DNA of 25,528 bases from Desulfobacca acetoxidans (GCA_022736495.1 DZCR01000034.1:1-25528); one strand, 5' to 3'; numbered from the stretch's first letter, positions 1-7,581 are shown. Program-made: numbers and translations. The notes: generated by a model not told the origin, from the sequence alone.

Positions 1-61
1 TTTGCTGACATATTAATTAGTTATGGCTACCCACACTAAATAGCGAAGAGGCTTTATTCAA

Positions 62-460
62 CTAACCATTTTTTGCCTTCCTTTTCTTCTCCGCATTCTC
101 CCGTATCGCATCGCGACAATCGCGACAATCCCTGCACTCCAATTGTCCATAATCCGTGACTACCTCACCGCACCAAACGCAGCGAGTAGGCTTGGAAAAT
201 TTTCTTACCAGATTATCCCATTCCCACGGAAACATAAAGATCAGGCCAAATATCGAGACAACGGGAGAAAAGCCACCGAGATGTAATTTATAACTATAAT
301 AAAGTACTGTAAACCCAAACGAGCATTCTATGCCCCAAAAGATAATGTCCCCTTTGTCAACCTTACGGTGTTGACGTAAATCCATCATGAAGAGTTTGTA
401 ACTCGCCCACCCCATTACCCCCCCGACGATAATCCATGAAATGGTCAACACATTCATCAT
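62..460 (-). CDS. Small membrane protein with C-terminal zinc ribbon, unknown function
   Basis: This 132-residue protein is not recognised. Its N-terminal two thirds are hydrophobic, with likely membrane segments near residues 4-22, 43-58 and 63-78. They are followed by a basic stretch and a cysteine cluster, CVWC then CRDCRDC, that looks like a small zinc ribbon facing the cytoplasm, and a lysine-rich tail. The start is supported by AAGGA seven bases before the first ATG. The cysteine cluster contains a 9-bp tandem duplication (TCGCGACAA twice, near 112-131) that repeats the residues CRD. The gene is more A/T-rich than the cell wall cluster to its right and lies next to a transposase, so it may belong to an accessory segment. 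A function cannot be given; binding of metal or nucleic acid by the ribbon is only a possibility. Confidence 0.6.
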   Translation of the reverse strand: MMNVLTISWIIVGGVMGWASYKLFMMDLRQHRKVDKGDIIFWGIECSFGFTVLYYSYKLHLGGFSPVVSIFGLIFMFPWEWDNLVRKFSKPTRCVWCGEVVTDYGQLECRDCRDCRDAIRENAEKKRKAKNG

Positions 461-499
461 ATTTCTATCCTTATTGTCTTACTGTCCCATTCCTTATTC

Positions 500-530
500 C
501 CACATAACGACTAAAGGTAGAAAAAGGCCA
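500..530 (-). pseudogene. Remnant of a second RAYT transposase 3' end
   Basis: On the minus strand this stretch reads WPFSTFSRYV in one frame, against WPYSTFHRYV near residue 136 of the intact RAYT just upstream. At the DNA level 25 of 29 bases match the corresponding part of that gene (about 642-672). The frame is closed by a TAA at 471-473 and opens only just upstream at a stop codon near 547, so nothing but a short C-terminal scrap survives. It is best read as the relic of an older RAYT copy or of a partial duplication of the present one. Confidence 0.55.
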
Positions 531-550
531 CCCTTTTAGATTCAGTTAAT

Positions 551-571
551 GTAGGGTGCGCATTGCGCACC
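551..571 (+). repeat. REP palindrome, 3' side of RAYT
   Basis: The element is a GTAG head followed by a 7-bp stem, GGTGCGC, a three-base loop ATT, and the complementary arm GCGCACC. The head-plus-hairpin layout is that of REP sequences mobilised by RAYT transposases. It starts three bases beyond the RAYT stop codon, with its head pointing away from the gene. Confidence 0.75.
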
Positions 572-574
572 ATC

Positions 575-1081
575 TTATTCTCCGAAGCAATCATTCTGCT
601 GAAAGGATACGCCTTCTCCCCAGTTTTCGGGGTATAACCCCTCCCTAACATAACGATGAAAGGTAGAATAGGGCCATTCGCTAACTCGTTTGACTAAGCC
701 ATGTTTCATCGGGTTGTAATGGATATAATCAAAGTGCGTCTGCAAATCGCGGTCATCACGGATAAGGTGCTCCCAAAAGCGGTTCTGCCAAACCGGCGTT
801 GTCAGCTCCCCCTTTAATTCCTTGGAAAATTTTGCCTTGATCAGCCCCCAGCGCTTGGAAAAATCCATATCTCCTTCTGGCAAAGTCCAGATGCAGTGGA
901 GATGTTCCGGCAATAATACCCAGGCATCGATATCAAAAGAATGGATTGCCTTAACCTCCATGATGACCTTTTTCAATATTACCCGATTGTCAATCTCATA
1001 GAAAAGCTTTCTGCGCCGATGTGTCACCACCGTAAAGAAGTAGGTCCCTCCGGGTTGCCGCGCCCTTATATATCGAGGCAT
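575..1081 (-). CDS. REP-associated tyrosine transposase (RAYT)
   Basis: This 168-residue protein is a single-domain Y1 transposase of the IS200/IS605-related HUH superfamily. The family nicks and joins single-stranded DNA at REP hairpins and is thought to spread them through the genome. Visible motifs are HLH at residues 60-62 (the metal-binding HUH pair, after LLPE), YIHYNP at 119-124 with the probable catalytic tyrosine Y119, then KHGLV and the typical WPYSTFHRYV tail near residue 136. Length and motifs are complete, so the enzyme may be active. It lies between two REP palindromes of identical architecture with outward-facing heads. Unlike insertion sequences, RAYTs usually stay single-copy and act in trans on REPs. 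It is more A/T-rich than murG next door. The start codon is preceded only by a weak GAGA ribosome site. Confidence 0.9.
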   Translation of the reverse strand: MPRYIRARQPGGTYFFTVVTHRRRKLFYEIDNRVILKKVIMEVKAIHSFDIDAWVLLPEHLHCIWTLPEGDMDFSKRWGLIKAKFSKELKGELTTPVWQNRFWEHLIRDDRDLQTHFDYIHYNPMKHGLVKRVSEWPYSTFHRYVREGLYPENWGEGVSFQQNDCFGE

Positions 1082-1104
1082 TTTCTCATGCCACTGTAAA
1101 TGAC

Positions 1105-1125
1105 GGCGGGCAGTGCCCGCCCTAC
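1105..1125 (-). repeat. REP palindrome, 5' side of RAYT, overlapping murG stop
   Basis: Read on the minus strand this is GTAG, arm GGCGGGC, loop ACT, arm GCCCGCC. It has the same 4+7+3+7 plan as the palindrome at 551-571, in inverted orientation. The TAG of its head is the stop codon of murG. Confidence 0.75.
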
Positions 1126-2210
1126 ATTATTTCTTTGGTTTGGAGTAACTCCAAGCACCCCTGCACAATCTCCCTGGCCGCGTCGGGCTTCGCCAGGTGG
1201 CGGCTGGCCTCTTCCATTTTATTTAAGCCCTCGGGCTCGGCCAGGAACTGTTTTATCTTACCAGCGAAAGCCTCTCCGGTAAAATCTTTATTTAACAAAA
1301 CCTCTCCGGCCCCGGCCGCAGCCAGAAACCGGGCGTTGAATTCCTGGTGGTTATTTGCCGCGTAAGGGTAGGGCACCAGGATGGCGGCCCGGCCTACCGC
1401 AGTGAGTTCTGCCAGGGTGGAGGCCCCGGCCCGGCAGACCACCAGGTGGGCCCGGCGCATTAAGGCAGCAACTTCGGGGGTGAAGCGTAACACCTCCGCA
1501 GCAAACTTCTGCTCCTGGTAGCCTGCAGCCACCATCTCCCGGTCGGCGTCGCCGGGAAGATGGAGAAAGCAGAGGCGGTCTTTCAGGTCCGTCAGTAAGG
1601 GGAGTCCGGCCAGGACTTCCAGGTTCAGGTGGTGGGATCCCTGGCTCCCCCCGGTGATCAGCACCGTGAAGGGGGCTTCGGGTCGGGACGCCCCGGGCTC
1701 AAAGAACTCCGGCCGGATGGGATTGCCGGTCCAGAGACAGAGCTCCGGAGGGAAAAAGTCCTTCTCGGACGGAAAAGACACGAAGATTTTTTGGGCCAAA
1801 CGGGCCAACCACCGGTTGGTGGCTCCGGGGATGGCGTTTTGCTCATGGAGCGCCAGGGGGAGGCCCATAAGCCAGGCCGCCACGCCCACAGGCCCGGAGG
1901 AATGTCCGCCCATACCCAGGACCACATGGGGCTTGAGACGCTTCAATCGGGTCCGGGCCGCGAATATGGCCCCCGGCATCCCCAGCAGGGTGCGGCCCCG
2001 GCTGAGCAGGCCTTCGCCCTTCAAGGCCCGGGCGGAAACGGCCTCCCAAGCGAAGCCGTAGCGCTCCAAAATCTGGGTGGTCACCGCCTTGGGGGTGGTG
2101 AGGAAGGTGACCGCGGCCTGGTGGCGCTCTTGAAACTCCTGGGCCACGGCGATGCCGGGGAACAAGTGCCCGCCGGTACCGCCCGCCGTGATTACCACCC
2201 TCAGGTCCAT
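1122..2210 (-). CDS. murG: UDP-GlcNAc:undecaprenyl-PP-MurNAc-pentapeptide GlcNAc transferase MurG
   Basis: MurG transfers GlcNAc from UDP-GlcNAc to lipid I, making lipid II on the inner face of the membrane. The 362-residue protein has the usual length and two-domain GT28 fold signs: the glycine-rich loop GGTGGH at residues 10-15, HEQNAIPG at 122-129, GGSQGS at 187-192 opening the C-terminal domain, and RAGASTLAE with VPYPYAANNHQ in the donor-binding region. The frame is open for 32 codons further upstream, but the ATG at 2210 is chosen because AAGGAGA stands five bases before it and the family begins at this point. It is the last dcw gene in the window. Its TAG stop lies inside the GTAG head of a REP element, so the last codons may have been changed by that insertion. 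Confidence 0.96.
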   Translation of the reverse strand: MDLRVVITAGGTGGHLFPGIAVAQEFQERHQAAVTFLTTPKAVTTQILERYGFAWEAVSARALKGEGLLSRGRTLLGMPGAIFAARTRLKRLKPHVVLGMGGHSSGPVGVAAWLMGLPLALHEQNAIPGATNRWLARLAQKIFVSFPSEKDFFPPELCLWTGNPIRPEFFEPGASRPEAPFTVLITGGSQGSHHLNLEVLAGLPLLTDLKDRLCFLHLPGDADREMVAAGYQEQKFAAEVLRFTPEVAALMRRAHLVVCRAGASTLAELTAVGRAAILVPYPYAANNHQEFNARFLAAAGAGEVLLNKDFTGEAFAGKIKQFLAEPEGLNKMEEASRHLAKPDAAREIVQGCLELLQTKEIM

Positions 2211-2371
2211 GGGTCTCTCCTTAGCCCCTATGAGAGGAAGACTGCTTTTCCGTCTTGCGTTTTTTGGTTTTTTGTCCTTTTGTAAAAGGGGCCCCCGCCC
2301 TCCCAACTAATTTCTTAGAATGCTTAATCAGATGAGCCTATCCCCAGATTTGCCGCCCTATTCAAAAACCC
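2211..2371. other. murG-ftsW spacer
   Basis: This 161-bp gap interrupts the otherwise compact cluster. On the minus strand it is A-rich (runs of A near 2262-2285) and carries the ribosome site of murG at its end. I see no convincing promoter and no hairpin terminator. The in-frame codons before the murG ATG look untranslated. Confidence 0.4.
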
Positions 2372-3535
2372 CTATTTGTCTGGGGTAATCATTGGTTTGG
2401 GCGGCGGCCCTGAAGGAAACTTGACCTGCCGGCTGATATTCAGCAGGATGCCCACCGCCAAGAGATTGACCAGCAGCCCGGACCCTCCGTAACTGAGGAA
2501 GGGCAGGGACAGCCCCTTGGTGGGCAGGATGCCGCTCACCACGCCCATGTTGATGAGGGCCGGCAGGCCAATCATAAGCGTTAAACCCAGGGCCAGGTAA
2601 GATCCGAAGCTGTCCGGGGCCTTGAGGCTTAGACGGATGCCCCGGCAAATGATGATGGCAAATAACGCCAGCACCAGCGAAAACCCCCAGAAGCCCATCT
2701 CTTCGGTGAAAATGGCCAGGATAAAATCGGTGTGACAATCCGGCAGGTAGAAGAGCTTGGCCCGGCTCTGGCCGGGACCCAGGCCCCAGACCCCTCCGGC
2801 GCCGATGGCGAGCAGGGCTTGCTTGAGCTGGTAGCCCACGTCCTGGCCGTGCTTCCACGGGTCCATGAACGAGAGGATGCGGGCGAACTTTTTGGGGTCC
2901 CGAAGCACCATCAAGACCCCCAGGGGAATGCAGGCGCTCAGGGCCAGGAGGATGTGGGTGAGCCGGGTGCCTCCCACAAAGAGCATGGTGAAGACAATGA
3001 TCAGCAGGGTGACGGAAGTGCCGAAATCCGGTTCCTTCAAAATCAGGGCGATGAACAGTCCGGCCACCAGCATATGGGGCAGGAAGCCGATGGCGAAATA
3101 CTTCATCTTCTCCTGCTTCCGCGACAGAGAGAAGGCCATGAACAGGACCACGGCCAACTTGGCGAACTCAGAGGGCTGGAGGGTCAGGGGCCCCAGGCGC
3201 AGCCAACGGGCCGCACCGCGGACCTTGCCGCCGATGCCCGGGGCAAAGACCAGCACTAGGGAAACCAGGGAGATCAGGAGGATGCGATAGACCCAAGGCT
3301 TGTAGCGGTGGTAGTCGATGCTGCGTCCCAGGAAGAGGGCTCCCAGGCCCAGGATGGCATATATGCCCTGGCGCTTGATGAAGTAGTAGGCGTCGCTGTA
3401 CTGGGCCTGGGCCATGACATTGCTGGAAATGAAGATCATGGCCATCCCCAGGGCCAGCAGGGAGAAGGCGGTGATTTGGAGAGTCTGGTCAACGTGGACC
3501 GGCGCCGCGACTTGAGCCTTAGTCTCTTTTGACAT
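2372..3535 (-). CDS. ftsW: Septal peptidoglycan glycosyltransferase FtsW (SEDS family)
   Basis: FtsW polymerises lipid II into glycan strands at the division site, paired with the transpeptidase FtsI. The 387-residue protein is a SEDS membrane protein with about ten hydrophobic segments. Typical signatures are SEFAKLAVVLFMAF, LKEPDFGTS with its conserved acidic residue, GYQLKQALLAIGAGG, HTDFILAIFTEEMGFWG and the C-terminal LSLPFLSYGGSGL. The position between murD and murG is what separates it from RodA. The ATG overlaps the last 17 bases of murD, and GAGGGAG stands seven bases before it, so translation is probably coupled to murD. Confidence 0.96.
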   Translation of the reverse strand: MSKETKAQVAAPVHVDQTLQITAFSLLALGMAMIFISSNVMAQAQYSDAYYFIKRQGIYAILGLGALFLGRSIDYHRYKPWVYRILLISLVSLVLVFAPGIGGKVRGAARWLRLGPLTLQPSEFAKLAVVLFMAFSLSRKQEKMKYFAIGFLPHMLVAGLFIALILKEPDFGTSVTLLIIVFTMLFVGGTRLTHILLALSACIPLGVLMVLRDPKKFARILSFMDPWKHGQDVGYQLKQALLAIGAGGVWGLGPGQSRAKLFYLPDCHTDFILAIFTEEMGFWGFSLVLALFAIIICRGIRLSLKAPDSFGSYLALGLTLMIGLPALINMGVVSGILPTKGLSLPFLSYGGSGLLVNLLAVGILLNISRQVKFPSGPPPKPMITPDK

Positions 3536-4874
3536 GTTGCAACTCCCTCACCAAGCGTTGAAAGGTCTGGCCGCGGTGGACATAATCCCGGTACATATCG
3601 AAGCTGGCGCAGGCGGGCGAAAGCAGGACCACGTCGCCGGGGTCCGACAGTTCCGCAGCCTGGGCCACGGCGGCCGCCATGTCGTCAGCCAGATAAGCCG
3701 GAGCCAACCCCTGCCATATCCGGGCCAGGCGCTCCCGGGTTTCGCCGATGAGCATCAGGGCCTTGACCTGGGTTTGAATGAGGTTGTTTAACAGGCTGAA
3801 ATCACTGTCCTTGTCACGCCCGCCCGCGATGAGGATTACCGGCCGGTCAAAGTGGGCCAGGGAACGGGCCACCGCACCCACGTTGGTGCCCTTGGAGTCG
3901 TCGAAGTACGAGACGCCGTGGCTGTCGGCCACCCATTCCAGCCGGTGCGGCAGGCCCCGAAAATTTGCCAGCACTTCCCGGCAGGCCTCGGGATCGGCCC
4001 CGGCGTCCAGGGCCATAATCAGGGCTGCCATGATATTTTCCAGGTTGTGCCGTTCGGCCAACCGGATGCGCTCCAGGGGAAAAGTGGCTTGCCGGTTCGT
4101 TAGATGGACCTGAATGGCACCATTGTCCAGCCAGGCCCCATGCTTAAGGGGACGGGTGGCGGAGAAGTAATAGGTCCGGCTCCCGTTGAGGGCAAGGGCC
4201 GCGAGCGCAGGGTCGTCGGCGTTGAGGACCCGGAGGTCGTCCTTCCCCTGGCGCCGAAACAGGCTGGCCTTGGAGGTGATATAGGCGTCATAATCCGCAT
4301 AGCGATCCAGGTGGTCCGGGGTGATGTTCAAAAGCGCCGCCGCCTGGGGATGGAACTGGGAGGTGGTGTCCAGCTGGAAGCTGCTCACCTCCAGCACCAG
4401 GCAGTCCGCCTCCTCTTGCTGAGCCAGCAGGGAAACCACGGGGGTGCCGATATTGCCGCCCACCAAAGGTTTTTGGCCCGAGGCGCTGAGCAGTTCCCCC
4501 AACAGGGTGGTGGTGGTGGTCTTGCCGTTGGTGCCGCTCACGGCCAACAGCGGCCGCCGGATGAAGCGGCTGGCGACTTCCAGCTCGCCCATGACCGGCA
4601 GGCCCGCAGCACGCGCCGCCAGGAGCCAGGGGAGTTCCGGCGGCACCCCGGGGGAGATGACGATGGCGTCGAACCCTTGCCAGCGGGGCTGGTCCACTCC
4701 CAGGTCTTCCGCCACCCCCAGATCGGCGATGTCCCGGCGTTGGTCCGCCAGGGTTTCCGGAGTGGCCTGGTCAGTGACCGTTACCTTGGCGCCCTGCTCC
4801 GTCAAAAAGCGGCACAGGGCCACGCCGGTGCGGGCCAGACCGACTACCAGGATCTTTTGGCCGACGAAATCCAT
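3519..4874 (-). CDS. murD: UDP-MurNAc-L-alanine--D-glutamate ligase MurD
   Basis: MurD adds D-glutamate to UDP-MurNAc-L-Ala in the cytoplasm, using ATP. The 451-residue protein shows the three Mur ligase domains: an N-terminal nucleotide-sugar-binding part (VGLARTGVALCRFL), the ATP loop GTNGKTTTT at residues 114-122 with the later SKASLF lysine that is carbamylated in the family, and a C-terminal domain starting around LPHRLEW with DDSKGTN. The frame is open upstream, but the ATG at 4874 is chosen because it lies just after the mraY stop, has AAGG eight bases before it, and gives the normal N-terminus. It runs into ftsW with a 17-base overlap. Confidence 0.96.
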   Translation of the reverse strand: MDFVGQKILVVGLARTGVALCRFLTEQGAKVTVTDQATPETLADQRRDIADLGVAEDLGVDQPRWQGFDAIVISPGVPPELPWLLAARAAGLPVMGELEVASRFIRRPLLAVSGTNGKTTTTTLLGELLSASGQKPLVGGNIGTPVVSLLAQQEEADCLVLEVSSFQLDTTSQFHPQAAALLNITPDHLDRYADYDAYITSKASLFRRQGKDDLRVLNADDPALAALALNGSRTYYFSATRPLKHGAWLDNGAIQVHLTNRQATFPLERIRLAERHNLENIMAALIMALDAGADPEACREVLANFRGLPHRLEWVADSHGVSYFDDSKGTNVGAVARSLAHFDRPVILIAGGRDKDSDFSLLNNLIQTQVKALMLIGETRERLARIWQGLAPAYLADDMAAAVAQAAELSDPGDVVLLSPACASFDMYRDYVHRGQTFQRLVRELQHVKRD

Positions 4875-4879
4875 GACAT

Positions 4880-5959
4880 CTACCTTAACTTTAAGGCGCT
4901 CAACGACACCAACCCCAGGATAATGGCAATGATCCAGAAACGCACGATAACCTTGGGTTCGGGCCATCCCTTTAATTCAAAGTGATGGTGGAGCGGCGCC
5001 ATGCGAAAGATGCGCTTACCGTTACTCATCTTGAAAAAGCCCACCTGAAGAATGACGGAGAGGGCTTCTACCACGAAGAGGCCGCCCACGATGGCCAGGA
5101 GAATCTCCTGCTTGGTGGCCAGAGCCACGGTGCCCAACACCCCGCCCAGGGCCAGAGCGCCCACGTCCCCCATGAAAACCTGGGCGGGATAGGCGTTATA
5201 CCAGAGGAAGCCTACGCCGGCGCCCACCAGGGCTCCCAGATAGATGGAGAGTTCCCCCACCCCCCGGACATAGGGAATCTGGAGATAGGCCGCGATTTTG
5301 ATGTTGCCGCCCAGGTAGCAAAAGATCATGTAGAAGGCGGCGGCGATGGTCACCGGACCGATGGCCAGGCCGTCCAGACCGTCGGTGAGGTTGACGGCGT
5401 TGGCGCACCCCACGATGACAAAGACTGCAAAGGGGATGAAAAAGATGCCCAGATCAGGCTGGAACTGCTTGAAAAAAGGCACCGTCAACGTGGTATCGAA
5501 GGTCGGATTGACGTAGAGCCAGATGGCCGGCACCAGAGCCACCAGGGTCTGGCCCAGCAGCTTGGCCCGTCCGGTCAACCCCTGATTATGCTTCTTGATG
5601 ACCTTGAGATAATCGTCCATAAAGCCGATGAGGCCGAAACCCAGCGTCACCAGGACCAGGAGCCAGATATAAGGGTTGTACAACTCGGCCCACAGGAGGG
5701 TGGCGGTCAGGGTGGCAAAAATGATCATCAGCCCCCCCATGGTGGGGGTGCCGTTCTTGGAGAAATGGGACTTGGGGCCTTCCTCGCGGACGGTCTGGCC
5801 GATTTGCAGTTGTTTGAGCTTGCGGATGAACCAGGATCCCACCAGCATGGAGATGATCAGGGCCGTGAGGATGGCGAAGATGGTCCGGAAGGTAATATAC
5901 CGGAAGACATTGAACCCGCCGAAGACCGTCTTTAACGGATAAAGCAGATAATAGAGCAC
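4880..5959 (-). CDS. mraY: Phospho-MurNAc-pentapeptide transferase MraY
   Basis: MraY moves phospho-MurNAc-pentapeptide from UDP to undecaprenyl phosphate, making lipid I in the inner membrane. The 359-residue length equals that of classical MraY (about 360). Ten membrane helices are expected. The signatures are FMDDYLKV with catalytic-site aspartates D115 and D116, [13 protein letters not shown] at 188-199, and [10 protein letters not shown] near the C-terminus. Translation starts at GTG, with AAGGGGG ten bases upstream; the nearby ATG is closed by a stop two codons later. The gene stops five bases before the murD start. Confidence 0.97.
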   Translation of the reverse strand: MLYYLLYPLKTVFGGFNVFRYITFRTIFAILTALIISMLVGSWFIRKLKQLQIGQTVREEGPKSHFSKNGTPTMGGLMIIFATLTATLLWAELYNPYIWLLVLVTLGFGLIGFMDDYLKVIKKHNQGLTGRAKLLGQTLVALVPAIWLYVNPTFDTTLTVPFFKQFQPDLGIFFIPFAVFVIVGCANAVNLTDGLDGLAIGPVTIAAAFYMIFCYLGGNIKIAAYLQIPYVRGVGELSIYLGALVGAGVGFLWYNAYPAQVFMGDVGALALGGVLGTVALATKQEILLAIVGGLFVVEALSVILQVGFFKMSNGKRIFRMAPLHHHFELKGWPEPKVIVRFWIIAIILGLVSLSALKLR

Positions 5960-6040
5960 CTAAACCATTCCCCCTTGGTAAATCTCCCTCATCCTCATCC
6001 CTGAGAGACTAGTAACCGGCGTTGTTGCGACAATCTCCGG

Positions 6041-6063
6041 GGCCGGCCCGAGGGCCGGCCTAC
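6041..6063 (-). repeat. REP-like palindrome overlapping the murF stop
   Basis: On the minus strand this is GTAG followed by GCCGGCCC, a two-base centre TC, and GGGCCGGC (a 7-bp stem with a four-base loop in practice). The head-plus-hairpin plan is that of the REPs around the RAYT gene. The TAG of the head is the stop codon of murF. No T-run follows, so it is not a standard intrinsic terminator, although the RNA would fold strongly. Confidence 0.6.
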
Positions 6064-7481
6064 CGGGAAGGCGTTTCTTCCAGCCGCTCAATCAGGCCTT
6101 CCATGTGCATACTGCGAGAGCCCTTAACCAGGAGCCAGTCCCCGGGTGCCAGAGTTTCCCGCAAAATCCTGGCGCCTTCCATCCGGCGCTCTACCGGGAA
6201 GATGCGTTCCGGGGTCAGACCCGCTTCCGCAGCTCCCTCGGCCACTTCCTGGCGAAAGTTGCCATAAATTACCAGCAGATCCAATCCCCGGCGGGCGGCC
6301 AGCCGGCCCAAGGCGCGGTGGTCGGCGGCGGCGCCCTCGCCTAGCTCCAGCATGTCCCCCAGGGCCGCGGCAGCCCGGCCGTGATCCTTTAGTTCCATCA
6401 GAGTTGACAGGGCCATGGCCATGGAACCGGGGTTGGCGTTGTAGCAGTCGTTGATGAGATGGACCCCAGACCCCAGGGTAACTACCTGGGAGCGCCGGTG
6501 GATGGCGCGAAATTCACTCAAAGCGGCCGCGCTGGCCTTAAGCTCCAGTCCCAGGGAGAGGCCTACGGCAATGGCGGCCAGGGAGTTATAAAGCATGTGC
6601 AGGCCCGCCGCGGGCAGGGTCAAGGGCCAAATCTGTCCGGAACAGGAAAGGACCGCAGTCTGGCCGTCCAGGCCCCGAGGTTGGCGTTTATGGGCCCGGA
6701 GGTGGGCTGCGGCGTTAAGGCCGAAACCCAGGCGGGGGCCCCGAAAATTCTGGGCCAGGCGGGCCACCCAAGGGTCATCGGCATTGTAAACCAAGCTGGC
6801 GCCGTGGTTCAAGGCCGAGATGAGCTCCCCTTTGGCCCGGGCCACCCCGGCGATATTCCCCACGCCTTCGGTGTGGGCCGGATGGACGTTGGTGAGCACG
6901 CCCACGGTGGGGCGGGCGATTTGGGTAAGACGCTGGATTTCGCCAAAGGCGTTCATGCCCATCTCCACCACCGCGGCTTCGTGGGTGCCCTCCAGCCCCA
7001 ACAGGGTGAGGGGCATGCCGATGAGATTGTTGAGGTTCAGACGGTTTTTCAGGACCCGGAAGTCCGGGGCCAGGACCGTGGCGATCATCTCCTTGGTGGT
7101 GGTCTTGCCGCAACTGCCGGTAATGCCCACCACCGGCACGTTAAAGCGGGCCCGCCAAGCCTGGGCCAGATCGCCCAGGGCGGTTAGGGCGTCGCGGACG
7201 GCGATGACAGTTACCTCTGTCGGTACCGGAAGGGCAGGTTTTAAACCCGCCCCACCAAATATTCTTTTCTCAACTAAGACGGCCCGGGCGCCGCGCTGCA
7301 AGGCCTTGGGGATAAAATCATGGCCGTCATGCCGTTCGCCACTCAACGGGATGAAAAGCTCCCCAGTCTGGCAGGTGCGGGAGTCGGTGCTGACGCCGCA
7401 AAAGGCGTCCCAGGCCCCCGGTTGCACCAAAGCGCCGCCGGTGACTGCCAGAATTTCTGAAGTGGTGAAGGCTGCTGTCAT
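6060..7481 (-). CDS. murF: UDP-MurNAc-tripeptide--D-Ala-D-Ala ligase MurF
   Basis: MurF adds D-Ala-D-Ala to UDP-MurNAc-tripeptide, finishing the cytoplasmic precursor. The 473-residue protein has the N-terminal MurF domain (STDSRTCQTGELFIPL at residues 31-46), the ATP loop GSCGKTTTKE at 122-131, and the C-terminal ligase domain with INDCYNANPGSM. The ATG at 7481 is chosen because it gives the normal N-terminus; the longer open frame upstream is repeat-derived. No strong ribosome site is seen, only GAGGA thirteen bases away. Two oddities stand out. Residues 74-89, between the N-terminal domain and the ATP loop, come from a palindromic element inserted in frame, and the stop codon is part of a REP-like head. 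All motifs remain intact, so the enzyme is presumably functional. Confidence 0.95.
   Translation of the reverse strand: MTAAFTTSEILAVTGGALVQPGAWDAFCGVSTDSRTCQTGELFIPLSGERHDGHDFIPKALQRGARAVLVEKRIFGGAGLKPALPVPTEVTVIAVRDALTALGDLAQAWRARFNVPVVGITGSCGKTTTKEMIATVLAPDFRVLKNRLNLNNLIGMPLTLLGLEGTHEAAVVEMGMNAFGEIQRLTQIARPTVGVLTNVHPAHTEGVGNIAGVARAKGELISALNHGASLVYNADDPWVARLAQNFRGPRLGFGLNAAAHLRAHKRQPRGLDGQTAVLSCSGQIWPLTLPAAGLHMLYNSLAAIAVGLSLGLELKASAAALSEFRAIHRRSQVVTLGSGVHLINDCYNANPGSMAMALSTLMELKDHGRAAAALGDMLELGEGAAADHRALGRLAARRGLDLLVIYGNFRQEVAEGAAEAGLTPERIFPVERRMEGARILRETLAPGDWLLVKGSRSMHMEGLIERLEETPSR
7232..7252. repeat. Palindromic element inside the murF coding region
   Basis: GGGCAGGTTT and AAACCCGCCC are complementary around one central T, with a single A-C mismatch. 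Read in the murF frame it encodes GAGLKPAL at residues 77-84; read on the plus strand it gives RAGFKPAP. I recall such translations from proteins of related genomes where a dispersed palindrome has entered genes, which supports a mobile repeat. That recollection has not been checked. Confidence 0.6.
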
Positions 7482-7519
7482 ATCAGGAGATGATTCCTCT
7501 TCTTGCCCTCTTCCTTGAT

Positions 7520-7581
7520 GGAGGGAGGTTAGGGCGGATGAGGCTAACCCCCTCCTCCTACCCCCTCCCACCAGGGGTGGG
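7520..7581. repeat. Paired GC-rich hairpins between murE and murF
   Basis: The first hairpin pairs 7520-7532 (GGAGGGAGGTTAG) with 7544-7555 (CTAACCCCCTCC), giving 12 bp with one bulged A around an 11-base loop. The second pairs CCCACC at 7567-7572 with GGTGGG at 7576-7581. Together they fill a large part of the 161-bp murE-murF gap, where these genes usually nearly touch. No T-run follows in the direction of transcription. It looks like an intergenic repeat unit rather than a terminator. Confidence 0.5.

Noticed and set aside
112..131. Start of a CRISPR-like or satellite repeat
   Set aside because: There are only two 9-bp copies inside a reading frame, with no spacers and no further units.
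1629..2285. Long open frame on the plus strand opposite murG
   Set aside because: It is a GC-rich antisense shadow of murG with low-complexity composition and no ribosome site or known domain.
4982..5935. 317-codon open frame on the plus strand opposite mraY
   Set aside because: It is rich in H, G, E and Q, the typical reverse-strand reading of a membrane protein gene, while MraY motifs on the other strand are unambiguous.
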